Source of the DNA: Saccharina japonica
Taxonomy: Eukaryota; Sar; Phaeophyceae; Laminariales; Laminariaceae
Length of the DNA: 64,000 bases
Assembly (NCBI GenBank): GCA_008828725.1
Contig: MEHQ01000492.1
Span: 1-64,000, forward strand
Reading direction: 5' to 3'
How positions within the stretch are numbered: position 1 is the first letter of the stretch; each line of letters starts with the position of its first letter. Below, one piece after another: positions 11,514-22,945 of this stretch. The position numbers and the translations under genes are program-made. The notes beneath the pieces were generated by a model. That model searched no databases and was not told the origin of the DNA. It saw only the letters and a program-made list of their open reading frames with translations.

Positions 11514-12611
11514 CTGTGACATAATCGGGAACCTGTTTACAACTACAGTACGTACTCCACATCTACCCCAAGTCCAACTATCAATAGGTTGTTATAGTAT
11601 CTGGATATACGAGTACGTAATATCCCGCGATCTCAGCAAGACCCAGACAAACCTTAGATCCGTGCACTCTGCATGTACAGCACTGTACATATATGTGGTG
11701 ACGAATATAAATCCAGACAATAATATCCAAGATCGGAAAATCCATCGTCCTGAGCGGGGGGGTATAGGACTGCCCGATACCTCAAGCCCCAACTCCAACT
11801 TCGACTTCACAAAAAAAAAACACAAGCAACTGAGAACAGCTCTCGATTGGATCCAATACCCATAACAGCAAGGCCCTACCAATAACTGCATACAGTAGTA
11901 TATGACAAAACTTCACTACGAGTACGGATACTGGGTACTCGTACTGCAGCTGGTGCCACAACAGGTGCGATTTTGTCGGGAAAAAACTCGGACAGCGTAC
12001 ATGGCGCATAACTAGGTAAGCTTTATTTAGCTGCGATGCTCTTGTGCGTGCATGTGTAGGTTGTGTTCGTTGCCTTGACCGATAGTCCTACAAAATTGTG
12101 TTCACATAGCGTTTCGAAAGTGTTAAAAAATGAATGGGTAATGCTATTCGCGACACCGATATAGGCCAATACGACAACTAACTGCACTGCTGTAGATTCC
12201 GTAGATTCCGTACACCCACCTATTTCGCTAGCATCCACAGACCACGCACTACACAACTGCGTACACAAAGCGCTGCGTGCAAAACCCAACTTCGGCGCCA
12301 GTTCTGTGTGTCCATAATACCAAGTGACCTGTCAACACAGGATACCCGACGCTTTCAACGATACAAGCACTCGTCGTTAAACTACGGACGACACAGAACA
12401 AGGTGCGGAAAAGGATTGATCAAGTCACAGTAGTTTCGAATACAACCATAGCCGACAACGTGCCTAACAACTATCTACTCGTGGTGGAATTACGTGATTT
12501 GGTAGCCCGGTAGCCCGACCTCACACTAAGAAATCCGTCGTAATCCTGGTCTAAGCGGGGCGCGCGCGACGAACGTCGTGCGATGTCGTAATTAAGGCTT
12601 ATGTTCGCAAC
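11514..12611. other. Core of the foldback element
   Basis: About 1.1 kb of single-copy DNA between the arms. No transposase motif is recognised. A terminus-like string GGGTAATGCTATTCGCGACA at about 12134 suggests a nested or rearranged end inside the element. Confidence 0.6.
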
Positions 12612-13250
12612 CATTGTGAACATTTTTCGGTTGCCCCAAGATACCACTTATCTCCTCGAGTACAGGCCCGTTCCGGCTGCGGGATAGCTTCAGTGGTAGC
12701 CTTACGCCATGCTGACACACCTTCGGTAGTTAGGAGCCAATCTGAGTTGTCTGCCGCGAACGCAGTGCGGTGTCGCAAATAAGGGGCTTATTTGCGACAT
12801 TGTGTCGCAAATAGCTTATTTGCGACACGGTCTCAACTTTTTTCGGTTGCCCCAAGATACCGCATGTCTCCTCGAGTACTGGCCTGTTTTGGCTTCGCGA
12901 TAGCTTCAGTGGTAGCCTTACGCCATGCCGACACCCCCATGGTGGTCAGGAGTCAATCTGAGTTGTCTGCCGCGAACGCAGCGCGGTGTCGCAAATAGCT
13001 TATTTGCGACACGGTCTGAACATTTTTCGGTTGCCCCAAGATACCACATATTTCCTCGAGTACTGACCCGTTTAGGCTGCGCGATAGCTTCAGTGGTAGC
13101 CTTACGCCATGCCGACACCCCCTTGGTAGTTAGGAGTCTATCTGAGGTGTCTGCCGCGAACGCACCGCGGTGTCGCAAATAAGGGGCTTATTTGCGACAC
13201 CGTGTCGCAAAAGACTATTTGCGACACCGGTGTCGCAAATAGCATTACCC
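12612..13250 (-). repeat. Right arm: inverted 216-bp satellite units
   Basis: About three copies of the left-arm unit in reverse complement, ending in the inverted terminus CTATTTGCGACACCGGTGTC and GCATTACCC. The right arm is shorter than the left, so unit number differs between arms. Confidence 0.9.
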
Positions 13251-13259
13251 AAAATATAT
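13251..13259. repeat. Right 9-bp target-site duplication AAAATATAT
   Basis: An exact copy of 10620-10628, directly after the GCATTACCC end. Confidence 0.9.
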
Positions 13260-16200
13260 ACGTATACTCATACCTGTACTGTATCGTAAGTACGTACGTA
13301 CAGTTCACGCAACGGTCGACGCATTAGCATATTGTCGTTGCAATTGATGCTGTTATCAGCCATTGGCATCACGTGTCTCCGGAGAGGATTTCTATCGTTA
13401 CATGGTTTATACAGCAGTGACTACAATAGGAGCGCTGCGACCATGCCCGCCGCCCTCGCCACTGTATAGGCACGACTGTAAGGTTTTTACGGCTTACGCT
13501 TCCCCGTTCAACACTAAATTGCAAGATTCAACGACTCACGAAAGTACCATCCGGGCTAAACATTTAAGAGAAGTGCAATTCAACAAATTCGTGATTTATT
13601 TTTCAGTTGCAATACCTTTTATTGCTGATTTTCGACCTATTATGATTCGATACCGAAAACGACAGTTTTAATGCTCAGACCTACTCCCTAATGACCGTGT
13701 TCAAAAGCGTAGTTTATGGTCAAAATGTTTGGTGTCGGGCGCCCATTCGATCCGACGCTTGTTTCATGACGAAATCCGCCTCTTACTCGAAAATGGCTTC
13801 CCATTCACCTCGTACATATTGAAAAAATTGTAAAATGAGAGTTTCTGGGGCTGCCGATACGGTTTTAACTTAGATGTTCGACAAAAACGCCGATCACTAC
13901 TGTAGTTGGCGAACCTACCTGGGGCTCTAGTTCGGGCATCTTAAGATTCCACCGCAGAGTGTAGATAACAAACAGTACGACCGGAATCATACAAGTTTCC
14001 TGCTGCTGATATTTGTTTTCCCGTGATGCCAACACAGCAATGCTTGCCCTCCTTTGCAGATCCAAGGGCTCAAACACCTCCTAAACACCATTACGAGCTA
14101 GCTATACGTTGGTGGAAAGCGGTTTAGAGCATTAGAACTGCAGCTATACAGTGTTCGGTAACGAGTGATGATATGGTGATATGGCACCATTAATTGTATT
14201 GATGTTGTGAAAAAGACAAAAACATGTTTTTTTGTCAACACTCAAGTACGTACGTATATACTATTTTTAGTTTTCGCCCGAAAGGACCCTTCATATAATA
14301 TTCTAGGTACTACTGCTGTATTCTATATATACAAGGGGCTTCGCCGTGTGTCGTGTTATTTAAGGGGTAGTAAGAAGCAGGCTTGTGGCCATGGAGCGGG
14401 TCAGACATGATACCAAGAGTTGGTATTAACAGCACTCTCCACGCTGCTCACGCCGAGTGCGAATGATATAAGGCTGTTTTTGTCGACACGCATTTGTGTA
14501 TTTTGTTTTGGGAAACGGGAAATAGTATGTAAAATGGACTTGCCGAAATAGCGGGGTTTTCCCATACTTCAGATTGGATATTTCCGTAGTCCTTAGTTGG
14601 CAATTTTATTGAACTTAGAATTTTCCATTACGAGTGCTTTTCGGAGATAAGAAAAAAAACTTAAAAACAAAACTCGGCAAATAAATTGGCGATTATTTTT
14701 GTCTCGTTCCAAACGGCCCTTGCAGGTATAGCAGTCATAAAACTACTCGTCATATATACCCAACGCACACATATACGACTGAAGCACAGGTGCTGCTGTT
14801 GTAGCTTCTCGTACACGAAGGTGGCGCACTGCATAGGCGGGCATATAATCGGGTCCGAACAAAACTTATATACGAATAATTTCAGGAAAGACGGGATACA
14901 TCTCCAATAAACCTACGCAGGTGTGTTGTTGATACGGGTGGCTGTACATTGTTCGCCACGATCAGCGCTTGAGTTAGAGTAAAGTTATCTTTTTTAATAC
15001 ACAATTAGGTTCAACAAGCTGGGAATATGCGAGATACCAGCGAGTAAAGGCACCCACACCAGCTCTGTTCTTTGACGATTACATTTTTATATTTTCTAAG
15101 TAATTTCCGTATCCATCTGGCTTTACACTAGGCAGTCGTGCGATTAGTTTTCCTCCTTGCCTTCTCTCTTTGTTTCCTCGCGCGTAGGGTTTAGATTTCG
15201 CACTTCTCATTGATTAGCATCGAACTTTGCTAAAACCTACATTCGCTCGCTCGCTCGCGATGATGATAATTTCCCGACGGAAGAAGATTTGTGAAAAGCG
15301 CTGTCCATTGGAAGTACTATTATCCAGACGACAGTCATAGTCCGTATGGGCAGGTGCAAGTGTGGTCTGCGGTGTTTGGTCTGGGATAGGGGCGTATAGG
15401 GGCACTGACCAGCTAGCTAGACCTCGACGTGGACGTGCACAGATGGACACAACACTGTCTTGTACATATTTCTATAAAAAATGAGATGCAATAATGAAAT
15501 CATAAAACACCTATAAAAAGTGAACCTATTAGGAAATACGGATAAAAACAAAACACAGCGAGAAAAACCTTTCCACCTACATCTGCCGTGTGGGCCCAAG
15601 GTCACTTGCGCAAAGCATTACATTTCTTGATGTTGAAGAGAAAACAATGAATCTATACCGCATTCATGTTATTTGATATATATTGGTAGCAAAGCCTTAG
15701 ATGATCGTTGCGTATTCTGCGGCGTGTTTGTTTATTCGGGAAGTCCTTTCCAGCTTGTTTTTGTAGTGGAGTCACTGCCCTCTGAGATGGGGTCTTTAAT
15801 GACGGCCCCTTACACCCACAGGAAAGGAGAAATCGCATCTCATTGAAGGCATGCCTGGTAGTGCTGAGTTGATGTCTAAAACGTGGTCACGTGTAGTTGA
15901 AAATATACTCAATATGTTGCCGGAGATACCCATCGAGCCTCCTTATAAGTTTGTCTACCACAGCATCATAACAACTACCGCATGTCTAAAGACCAATACG
16001 ATATTTCTTCCTTGCGGAAACTATATGTGTTTATACCGCAGTAGGTATATCACCGTTGTGAGCGTATTTGGGAGTTTGTTGGTACAGCGTGTTGAAGAGG
16101 TGCCTATTGTTCCTGTTGGTATGTTGGTACTTTTGCTTATGCACTGACGGCCTGCGCTAAATACGTGTGTTCTAACGTCCTCAGCCGATCACGAGTTGAT

Positions 16201-19200
16201 ACGCTTAATGAGTACGATGAACAACGGAACTATCCGTCTTTACCGTATAGCATGGACGCAAGCACACCCCCATTAGATACCACACACCCCTACATGAGCA
16301 CACCCGGTGATATATCGTTTGAAGCTATCGTCGCCATATCACCGGGGGGACGTTCAATGCGACACCCCCGACGGTGGTGCCTGTGAAAATAGCATCAAAC
16401 GCCAAACTTGGCACACAGCCTGGTGGATACCACTCACCCACCACATGTTCTCCTAGTCCTCCTACGGTGCCCTTAGCCCCAACAACCGGCGCCGGTAGGA
16501 GGTTCGAGGCCAATCACGGAACTTGCCGCGTACCATGGTAGAATTATCTCGAAAACAAACCAGGGCTCAAAGCTATATCTGATATAAGTATATTTCGGGG
16601 CGTCGGCTAGAAACAGAGGTTTAATATAGCCATGGCAGTACAGCAGTTGGTTTTCCAGCGGAGAAAGGGCTTCTGAGGTACAATCTGCAGTAAACAGAAT
16701 AAAACAATTTTTGTCACTCCTCCCTCAAACTCGCAAAGGCGAGCATGTAAACACTCAACCGGCCGAAATAATAAAGGACATATAACCGCATGGCATCGTG
16801 GTGGTGGTCATTCCCGACAAGTAGTTTTGACACCATTGAATTCCTATTGTGGTCCCTATATTCAGAATATACCGTATTTCGGGCTCTGGTGTTTCCTGCG
16901 GAGGGCGCTACGTGACCTGGAAAGCGCGTTGCGCTCATGCGCCGCAGCGTGTAACTTCCCTACAATCCAAAAAGACGGCCGAAGGCGATTGTTTCTTACA
17001 ATTTCGTTGGTATTCGCCCAAAAACGACTGGAAAAATGCTGTAGACATGTAATCGCCTAAAGCAGTGTTGCTCCCACAGGGATAACAAACAATGTGCATC
17101 AATAATGTTTTCCGCGGGCAGGCCAACCCCAACGATTATTTCAATGGCGGCAAACAGGTGGAGCGGCGCAAAAGCTCGTGCTGCGCTGCGCGTACCCCAA
17201 CTTCCGACGCATCTTGCTCTGAACAGCAATGTATCCCAACTCGCAAGTAGTGCCAGACCATAAATTACCTCATGCCCTGCCGGTGACTGTTCTGCGGCTT
17301 TGCAGCGAAGTGGGCGTCATTGCTGTCATTTCCGATTTCAGGCGTTTGCTTTACTATCCTCCGAAAATGTTTAATGGGAATGTAAAATAAAAGGTGGTTT
17401 TACACTAAAGCCTCTCACGTGTTAGCACACACCTTGCTGGCAGCAACACCCCATCGCTTGTTGACACCTTGCTATCACACCCTTTTGTTGTCCCGCCATA
17501 CGCTGTCTGGCCGATGTCTAGTAACGCCAGTCAAGTAGCAATTATCACAACTATTAGCTCACCCACTCAGCACCACATGCCCTTGTTGCCACACACCCTG
17601 AATAACACACACCCTCGTCAGCATCTCCCATTACTGTGGGGGTACTGTGCATGAGGGTTGTCGCCGGGGATGCATTATATTCCACACACCCCTACAGCAC
17701 TAAACCCGGTGATACTAATATTATTGGTCAAGTGGTTATCACCAGGTTATTCTTCCTTCCATGTTATACTATGTAACAGGGTGGTTGTTCAACTATGTTT
17801 AGCATTTAAGGTCCCATAGAACGAACCCTGGTACATGCTGAATTTCTTGTTTGACGGTACCGACTATTAAACTACGGAACTACGGGCCTGGTCAAGCAGT
17901 GAATGCCTACAGGGTTTGTGCTCGACGTATGTGAATCCCACAACAAACAAGGGGGTACATATATGTATGTATGGCATGTCAACTGTTTTTGTGTTGATAG
18001 CGTTGGCGAGTGACACATAAAATCATTTTATTTGGGGTTTGGTGGCTGTTTAGGTCACAGTAATTTGGATGGCTCGCGTTGGCAAACCGGTATTGTATCT
18101 CACTGTCTTCTGGGTGTCTGATACCTGTGCGGTATCAGCGAGGAATTTAGTTCTCTTCACGAGTACGTACGCTGTGGACGGCACACCATCGTCCATCCTC
18201 CGCTCCATTCCGTTTATAATCCCTAGTTATACTAGAATACGACTAAGTTGCTTCCGTATTGTATAACCGCCAACGTAAAGGTTTCCGGCAAGGTGGGTGC
18301 GCGTGATTTTCAAACAGCCAGCACGCCGTCGTAAACTATATTACATTGATATGTCGGACGGTAACGGTGACAATATCGTTTACGTATTGGAAAGCCCGCC
18401 TGTATGCGCCCGAATGTGATGCCCGAGTCCAGAAACACGGACTTGCGATGGTTCATCGTCGTTCGGGATTTGGTTGACGAGATAGACAAGGGGTACCTAG
18501 AGAATAATATCTGCACTTTCCACACTCTACAAACAACGTATACCAGGAACCTCTCGCCATTCACGTGGGAGAGTCGTGGCCATTATGAGGTTCAGAATAT
18601 GACGTTCGTCCCCAAAACTATACTTTGAACGCACGAAACGGCATGTAATCGTGTGTAGAGGCTGTCAAAGTATTGCGTAGAAATACCACGAACCAGTATC
18701 ATGGCAAAACCCACGCATTCATTATCAGTTCCAGCAATAACACTGGAATGAAGCACGATGGTAACTACGTCTGATGGATTTCCTGAACAAACAGTTACCT
18801 CACAGATGGCGTTCAGGAAGGATCACGAAAGCAATATCATCTCAATATACGATGGAATGACTCAAGGTTGGTTTCTGCCATTATGCCTTAGATTAGGATT
18901 TACGTTGCCATATACCAGTGTCTGCAAGGGTTGAAACAGTAAGGTTCCAACAGGCGGGTTGGGTTGTTGCTTCATATATAGTCTATTGCTTAGTTTGTAC
19001 ATTTGCGATTCGTGGCTCAACTCACAGCGCGTTTCTTGCTTTGTGAATTCCTACTGTGTGGCTCAACTTGAGGACGCACGTGTGTAGCTTGTTGACGGTG
19101 GAGTAGAACGCTCATACACAATATCGTTAGCAACACACATTTTACCGCGCTCTAATGTAGAATAAGTCTGGCTCTCCCCTAGTACGGGCTTAAACACAGG

Positions 19201-20000
19201 CACGGCGTTTCCAGTTCTTGCCTTTTATGCGTGCCACGACGATAGCAAAGCCTCAAATCGTCAAAGAGGATCCAGCTGTAGTGATATTGCAAGGGCGAAA
19301 GTTAGTTCATGGAGTCCACGGTGACAATGTCGCGCCACGGCTACTATAGCAGTATTGGGGCGGAGAGACAGCAGACCAACAAACAGCAGGAAATACAGTA
19401 GAAGCAGAAAACGAGACAGGTGCGATTGTCGCTTCACTCTCAACAGTACAACCTAAACTATGGATGGCTGCCGTTTGCACGATACATGCATGTAAATCAG
19501 AGACGAAACACGTCAGGTATTTCCAGGCTACACCTCCTGTCGCGAGTATGTGACGACTCTGCGAAGAAATGACTTGGTTTAATTGAATATCTCCCATTAG
19601 TTGTGGTAACATATACTCGTCCTGAATCAATGTAACTGGACGATGCTGTGTACCAAATGAAATTGTTCTAAGGCATTGCGTCCGAAGTAGATGTCACCAG
19701 CCCGCAGCCTACAATGCGTAACAAATACACGGTTGTCGTCAACTACTTCGCTGTATATTACTTTTTTGAATGTGATCCAGAACGCACATGCATAAAAGAG
19801 GCCGTGCGGTCACTGGTGCTTTGGCATACAGGGTTGGTTGTCGTAAAACCATATTATTAGCCTCTCCAAACTGAACAATGCATTTATTTTCTCGTACCCA
19901 GGTATGCCTGAAAGGCTTCGCAGTGTCCCACGATTGGGACCTGTGACAGGCAATGTAGCTTCCCCCTAAATTCGATCAACCATATTGTTTGACCGTTGCA
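13260..20000. other. Intergenic DNA of unit 1
   Basis: It aligns over its length with 41990-48860. It has a short CTCG microsatellite at 15244-15258 that is shorter in unit 2. The region 19200-19470 aligns without gaps in frame with a tidy-looking unit-2 ORF (47847-48065), but differences fall 15, 16 and 17 over codon positions and unit 1 has a stop. No gene is supported. Confidence 0.55.
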
Positions 20001-20025
20001 ATGCAGCGTGGTACAGCGAAATGTT

Positions 20026-20168
20026 TTTCAACCATCGTCTACCGCCGAGATGTCTACGAGCAGTGGGCATGACAGCTCAGCCGAACCCTAAACACTCGTT
20101 GTTGCGTAACCCCCCCGCTGGTGCGCGTCGCTATTTTCGCTGCAGTCATTCCACCGTGTTTTGACAGA
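20026..20168 (+). promoter_or_regulatory. Conserved 5' flank of EsV-1-7 gene
   Basis: The block TTCAACCATCGTCT, then CCGCCGAGATGTC (20028-20053), and the later AACACTCGTT string recur upstream of the paralogue at 48883-49028. No clear TATA box is seen. GTG codons upstream keep the frame open to 20121, but the Met-x-x-Cys start shared with the paralogues favours the ATG at 20169. Confidence 0.4.
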
Positions 20169-21302
20169 ATGACGCGTTGCTCACACGATCGTTGCAAGAA
20201 GCGGGGAAGATTCACTGCCAAAGGCAGCAATACGGGGGCATTTTGCAAGGAACATGCCGAAGACGGCATGGGGAGTGCCGACATCATGACTTGCGTGTAC
20301 GACTCCTGCAAGAAGTGGCCGACTTTCAATGTCAGGGGAAGAAAGGCACCGGTGTACTGTAAGCAGCATGCGGAGGCCGGCATGGTGAATGTTTCCGGCA
20401 GGCGTTGCTTACATGAAACCTGCATGACAGTCCCGACCTTTAATGTCGAGGGCAGCAAGAGGGCGGCGTACTGCAAGCGACATGCTCACGACAGCATGGT
20501 GGACGTTTGCACCAGGCGTTGCTTACATGGCACGTGCAAGAAGCAGCCGAGATTCAACGTTGAGGGCAGGAAGACGGCGGTGTACTGTAAGCAACATGCT
20601 GGAGGCGGCATGGTGAATGTTTCCAGCAGGCGTTGCTTACATGCCACCTGCATGAAGCGGCCGAGTTTCAACGTCGAGGACATCAAGACGCCGGTTTACT
20701 GCAAGCAACATGCTGAGGGCGGCATGGTGGATGTTTGCAGCAAGCGTTGCTCACATGCCACCTGCTTGAACAGGCCGTGTTACAATGATTTGGGCCTGAA
20801 GACGCCGGTGTACTGCAAGCTGCACGCGGCGGATGACATGGTGAATGTTCTCAGTAAGCGCTGCTCATATGAAACCTGCACGAAGAAGCCGAATTTCAAT
20901 GTCGAGGGCAACCAGATGTCGGCGTACTGCAAAAAACACGCGGAGGACGGCATGGTGAACGTTAGCACTCGACGTTGCTCATATCAATTGTGCACGAGGG
21001 TGCCTAGTTGGGGCTCCCTGATTCACGGTACACCCACAGTATGTTCCCACCATAAAAGCGATATATCCTCCGGTCAAGTAGTCAATTTCGAGGGGCGATG
21101 CCAAATGACGAGTTGTCGCCGAAAGTCGCGGTGGGGACTACATGGGAAGCAACCTACACACTGCCCACAGCACGGCCCCTCTCAGGACGGCCTCGTATGC
21201 ACTGTACAGACAACTGCCAGCAAGAAGAGAGCTCGTCGTAGCCTGTCGGACTGTGCCGTAAGCCCCCCTCAATTTCTCGCTAAAACTGAGTGTATGTTTT
21301 GA
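20169..21302 (+). CDS. EsV-1-7 cysteine-rich repeat protein, nine repeats
   Basis: 377 residues from ATG 20169 to TGA 21302, starting MTRC. Repeats of C-X4-C-X16-C-X2-H-X12 begin at residues 4, 42, 80, 118, 156, 194, 232 and 270, an exact 38-residue period until the eighth, which is three residues longer. A ninth, shorter one starts at 311 (CQMTSC, 15-residue spacer). Repeats 8 and 9 differ from the rest (PSWG; SRWGL, then GKQPTHC) and are the best conserved part of the family. The tail has a basic KKRARR, possibly a nuclear localisation signal, and ends KTECMF. The family is EsV-1-7/IMM; metal binding is plausible and the function unknown. The unit-2 counterpart has only five repeats, so repeats have been gained or lost. 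No intron is needed. Confidence 0.95.
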   Translation: MTRCSHDRCKKRGRFTAKGSNTGAFCKEHAEDGMGSADIMTCVYDSCKKWPTFNVRGRKAPVYCKQHAEAGMVNVSGRRCLHETCMTVPTFNVEGSKRAAYCKRHAHDSMVDVCTRRCLHGTCKKQPRFNVEGRKTAVYCKQHAGGGMVNVSSRRCLHATCMKRPSFNVEDIKTPVYCKQHAEGGMVDVCSKRCSHATCLNRPCYNDLGLKTPVYCKLHAADDMVNVLSKRCSYETCTKKPNFNVEGNQMSAYCKKHAEDGMVNVSTRRCSYQLCTRVPSWGSLIHGTPTVCSHHKSDISSGQVVNFEGRCQMTSCRRKSRWGLHGKQPTHCPQHGPSQDGLVCTVQTTASKKRARRSLSDCAVSPPQFLAKTECMF

Positions 21303-22945
21303 AATGTTTCTTAATTATCCGGAACATCAGTGTATTTATAGTTCTAGAGTTTATGGTTGGCTTTAAGCGAGTATATCAAAGTGCATGGTGTAGCTGTGAA
21401 GTAGTCGTACCAGGTAAATATGTCATTTTTGTGTTTTTGCTAAACCCACTTGTCTTGTATGGGGGCTGGCTGTATTTCTGTTGAGATACCGACGACGTTT
21501 TTTAGGGGTAAGCCGGTACCGTTCAGACTTGTATGAGAGTAGCGAAGTCAGGACTAACGCTCTTCCGGCCGGCTCTGTTTCAGGTTAGTATGTGAGGCAG
21601 TTGTTTTATCAGTTTGAGACAGACATGAGCTAGCCATACTCGATTCTGCATGCTGCAATACCCATTGCTCTTCGATTTTTCCTCGCGTGTAAGTTAACCA
21701 TGTTTTTGTTCTTATGGCTATTTCCGTCTTCAGGCGTCACAAATATGCAGTAGAACGGGGCAGGGGCTGCTGCACATGACGGTACCGATAATGGTCCCAA
21801 GTCTGTCGTGCGGAGAAAAAACCGTAACAGGCGGCAACTACGTTGTGCTCCAGCGCTATTAATAGTAAAGTATTTATAGCCAGTAGCTTCACTGCCTTGC
21901 CGATGGTAATAGCATGAAGGTGTACTGTATGCAATGCATCATGCCTTGAACATAACTGCGAGCGCCCAAGCTCCCAATGCAGCCAAACTGTTCGAACAGC
22001 AATATTTCCTTTATTGATCAAGTCAACGTGCTACAGTATTGAAACGGCAAGACATGCTACATTCCGTGTTTGTAGCTTATCGTGCTTTAGATGTATTCAC
22101 GCCACGTCTTGCTGAATTGTACCATGCTGACAGTTATGGTGGCAGATACATGTCATTGATACTACGTAATCCATATCATACAAACATAAGTAAGTGCCAT
22201 TTTATGCCCGGTGTTAACCGGACGCGATATTACCCGTATTATTAACCTGGCATTGTGTTCCGATAGATCCATATCCACAGCGTTTGCCGTGTCCGACGAA
22301 TGATCCGCAGGTGACATCTTGGGTTTGGCATCCACGCCCAGCTCGGTCTCGGCATCATTGCCTAAACCGTTTCGGCGTCTGTTATAACCGGGTGGCGACC
22401 ACCTCCCATTGCCTTCTGCCACGACACAGCCCTCGAACGGGCGTACGTAAATGTACATGGGAGATGAGTTTGGTTCCGCATCCGGATATGGAGGAAGTCC
22501 GGCTATGCTACAGATTGTAGCGCTCGTCCGACGCACCTCGTCCTGCGAATGTCGCTTTTCCAGGCTGACCGACACTACTTGCAGAGGACACCGTGGCCGA
22601 CCCGGCGACTAGTCGGACACGTCATATAACGAACCTGACCGCATAAAGCTGTAGACAGACAATAAATAAAGGGTTATATCGTGCGGAAAAACGTTCCGTG
22701 TGCAATAACAGCACACGTTTACATAGGTTTGCCGTGTCAAATAGGCACAATAGGCACATGTCTTAAGTGCATTTTTAACGATATCGAGTCGTCTGGCCCG
22801 GGCAAACAATGCCCCTAAGTATAGCTGTTGTGTTTTCTGCCCAAGGTTTATTGAGGGGCACGGGTGCGACGTTGGTTTTTGTACGGCATGTTATGCCGAT
22901 GCACTCAAAATCCAGGCCAACTCGTTAGACATGAATGTGGCACGT
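21303..22945. other. Downstream sequence shared three times
   Basis: It matches 49716-51341 and, from about 22000, also 58970-59933. A minus ORF at 22162-22575 aligns in frame with both other copies but carries stops in each, and differences against the third copy are spread evenly (8, 7 and 8). I do not call a gene. Confidence 0.6.

Larger units (their letters stand above)
10629..13250. mobile_element. Foldback-type DNA transposon, 2.6 kb, 9-bp TSD
   Basis: Both ends begin GGGTAATGCTATTTGCGACA and continue into a perfect 28-base palindrome (CTATTTGCGACACC and its complement). Each arm is a tandem array of about 216-bp units. The left arm runs to about 11513, with units starting near 10698, 10914 and 11130 and a shortened 184-bp unit next. 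The right arm is the same array inverted, about 12612-13250. Every unit holds palindromes of GTGTCGCAAATA around short centres. The unit-2 site (about 41985-41992) lacks the element, so it inserted after the duplication. The 9-bp TSD and GGG ends recall Mutator-like and foldback elements. No transposase is seen, so it is probably non-autonomous. Confidence 0.9.
1..22945. repeat. Tandem segmental duplication, unit 1
   Basis: This segment is colinear with 28070-51341. Landmarks align in the same order and orientation with an offset near 28.4 kb, which rises to about 31.4 kb and falls back as unit-specific insertions are passed. Examples: 781 matches 29223, 3210 matches 33622, 9400 matches 40810, 13260 matches 41990, 22930 matches 51330. 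Identity by eye runs from about 75% to almost 90%. The true left end lies outside the window. Homology ends near 22945, where unit 2 instead carries the DIRS-like element. Confidence 0.93.

Noticed and set aside
10629..13250. CRISPR-like look of regularly spaced palindromes
   Set aside because: The spacers are themselves repeated, units are 216 bp, and the arrays are inverted arms of a transposon in eukaryotic DNA.
20121..20168. Extended N-terminus of the nine-repeat gene from a GTG
   Set aside because: The other three genes start Met-x-x-Cys, and the extension is not conserved in the unit-2 copy.
22162..22575. 137-codon minus ORF aligning in frame with two other copies
   Set aside because: Both other copies have stops, and differences against the third copy fall evenly over codon positions (8/7/8).
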